From Acridotheres tristis (Eukaryota; Chordata; Aves; Passeriformes; Sturnidae), in NCBI GenBank assembly GCA_037013685.1, contig CM072886.1:59388933-59452932 (forward strand): a stretch of 64,000 nucleotides of DNA, written 5' to 3'. The translations under genes were made by a program, and so were the position numbers. Every line of letters begins with the position of its first letter. Position 1 is the first letter of the stretch. Positions 63,301 to 64,000 of the stretch are shown in pieces. Below the pieces are notes generated by a model, which did not search any database, was not told the DNA's origin, and was given only the letters and a program-made list of their open reading frames with translations.

Positions 63301-64000
63301 GTATTTAAATGACAAGGGAAAGCACCAGATCTCCTGAAAAGTCGAATTCAAATTGAAAGTCTATTTTCTTTATTCTCAAATTAAAAAATTCCCAAAATAT
63401 GGTACACAAGCTTCTTCAAGTGCACGTGCAGAGCAAGAACCTCACTTCACTTCTTCTCTCCAACAAAGAGCCAGGATCTGCTGTCTCAACATGCAGCTCT
63501 GGGAACTACATACAACAAACCCTAGCCTGCATAGGAATAAGGTCTGTGTCCCTATCTTTGAAAAAAGCAGAACAAATACCACTGCCTCCACCACTCACAA
63601 TCCACACCTCAAATGTGCCTGGAAACTTCTGTTTCAACCTAAAAAAATCCATAAATACAATTCCAAGTGTGCACTCCACCACAATATTTCCATGATGATT
63701 TTTCTTCCATCTCTCCAGTAAAATTTTTTTTTAGATCAATCAGCATGATCAATATGTCACATTGTCAGTGAAAAACAGCTTTACTTCCCCCAGTCTTTTT
63801 GAAGAGACAAAGTTAAAAAAGCATTTCTAGTTTGAGCAAAATGCATGAGGCAATGAAGACTAACAGAAGTCCAGCTTCCAAGACGTGTTGTTGAATGCAT
63901 TTACATAAGCACTGAGAAGCTATATAATTATATCCTTATCACTGGAATAACTGTTTCAAAGAACAGGCAGAACACTCTACAGATAAAAAGAAAGAGAGAG
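60331..64000. other. Non-coding AT-rich sequence
   Basis: No gene or interspersed repeat was recognised. It contains a T run near 60,953-60,964 and the T/G-rich tract listed separately. Frames of 60-122 codons overlap on both strands and look like chance. Confidence 0.5.
62004..62076 (+). repeat. T/G-rich low-complexity tract with (GGTT)n
   Basis: Runs of T alternate with GGTT/GGTG units (gttggttggttggttttggc), followed by more T runs. It resembles a complementary copy of the A-rich/(CCAA)n tract at 32.97 kb, in the opposite orientation. Confidence 0.85.

Noticed and set aside
1..64000. CRISPR arrays, operons, prophage, tRNA or rRNA genes, or a novel defence-type system
   Set aside because: The window is vertebrate nuclear DNA. 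I saw no spaced repeats, no tRNA B-box with a matching fold, no rRNA and no gene cluster.

Overview
The window looks like nuclear DNA of a sauropsid, most likely a bird. It is AT-rich and has no long ORFs. There is no operon structure and there are no ribosome-binding sites. The only interspersed repeats I recognise are CR1 LINE fragments (four, in both orientations) and one very old LINE of the L2 type. Sparse repeats dominated by CR1 are the avian pattern; crocodile or turtle cannot be excluded by eye. Most of the listed ATG-to-stop frames are chance frames, simple-repeat frames (4.2-4.6 kb) or CR1 shadows (16.5-17.1 kb), and I have not annotated them as genes.

Layout. 0-4.2 kb: no gene seen. 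4.17-4.62 kb: an uninterrupted (GGAA)n array of about 112 copies. 5.9 kb: a short antisense CR1 3' end. 6-15.7 kb: AT-rich non-coding DNA, with a polypurine tract and an 18-bp perfect palindrome near 13 kb. 15.76-17.15 kb: a decayed sense CR1 with its reverse-transcriptase region. 20.1-21.7 kb: on the minus strand, what looks like the 3' end of a spliced gene (strong acceptor, 32 codons, stop, about 1.47 kb of 3' UTR, AATAAA and a GU-rich downstream element). 24.0-24.3 kb: a small CpG-containing patch. 24.57-25.45 kb: an L2-like fossil, recognised from decayed reverse-transcriptase protein similarity. 28-31 kb and 35-36.5 kb: complex unique sequence that could hold conserved non-coding elements. 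40.4, 46.0 and 47.0 kb: three minus-strand exon candidates whose phases join (2/1, then 2/1). 41.0 kb: a plus-strand exon candidate. 44.5 kb: an antisense CR1 3' end. 57.7 kb: a textbook G-quadruplex motif. 59.56-60.33 kb: a sense CR1 with internal deletions. The rest is unique AT-rich sequence with short homopolymers.

If the minus-strand pieces belong together, the window covers the last about 27 kb of a gene read right to left (47 kb to 20 kb). At least one further exon must lie between 40.4 and 21.7 kb, because the phases do not join directly. I do not recognise the protein. Exon calls rest on splice-site quality, open frame and phase only. Similar-looking false exons are common in DNA like this, so confidence is moderate at best.

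I found no evidence of a novel multi-gene system. The items most worth checking are the unidentified minus-strand gene, the extreme GGAA array, the L2 fossil and a 28-bp candidate microexon at 28.36 kb.
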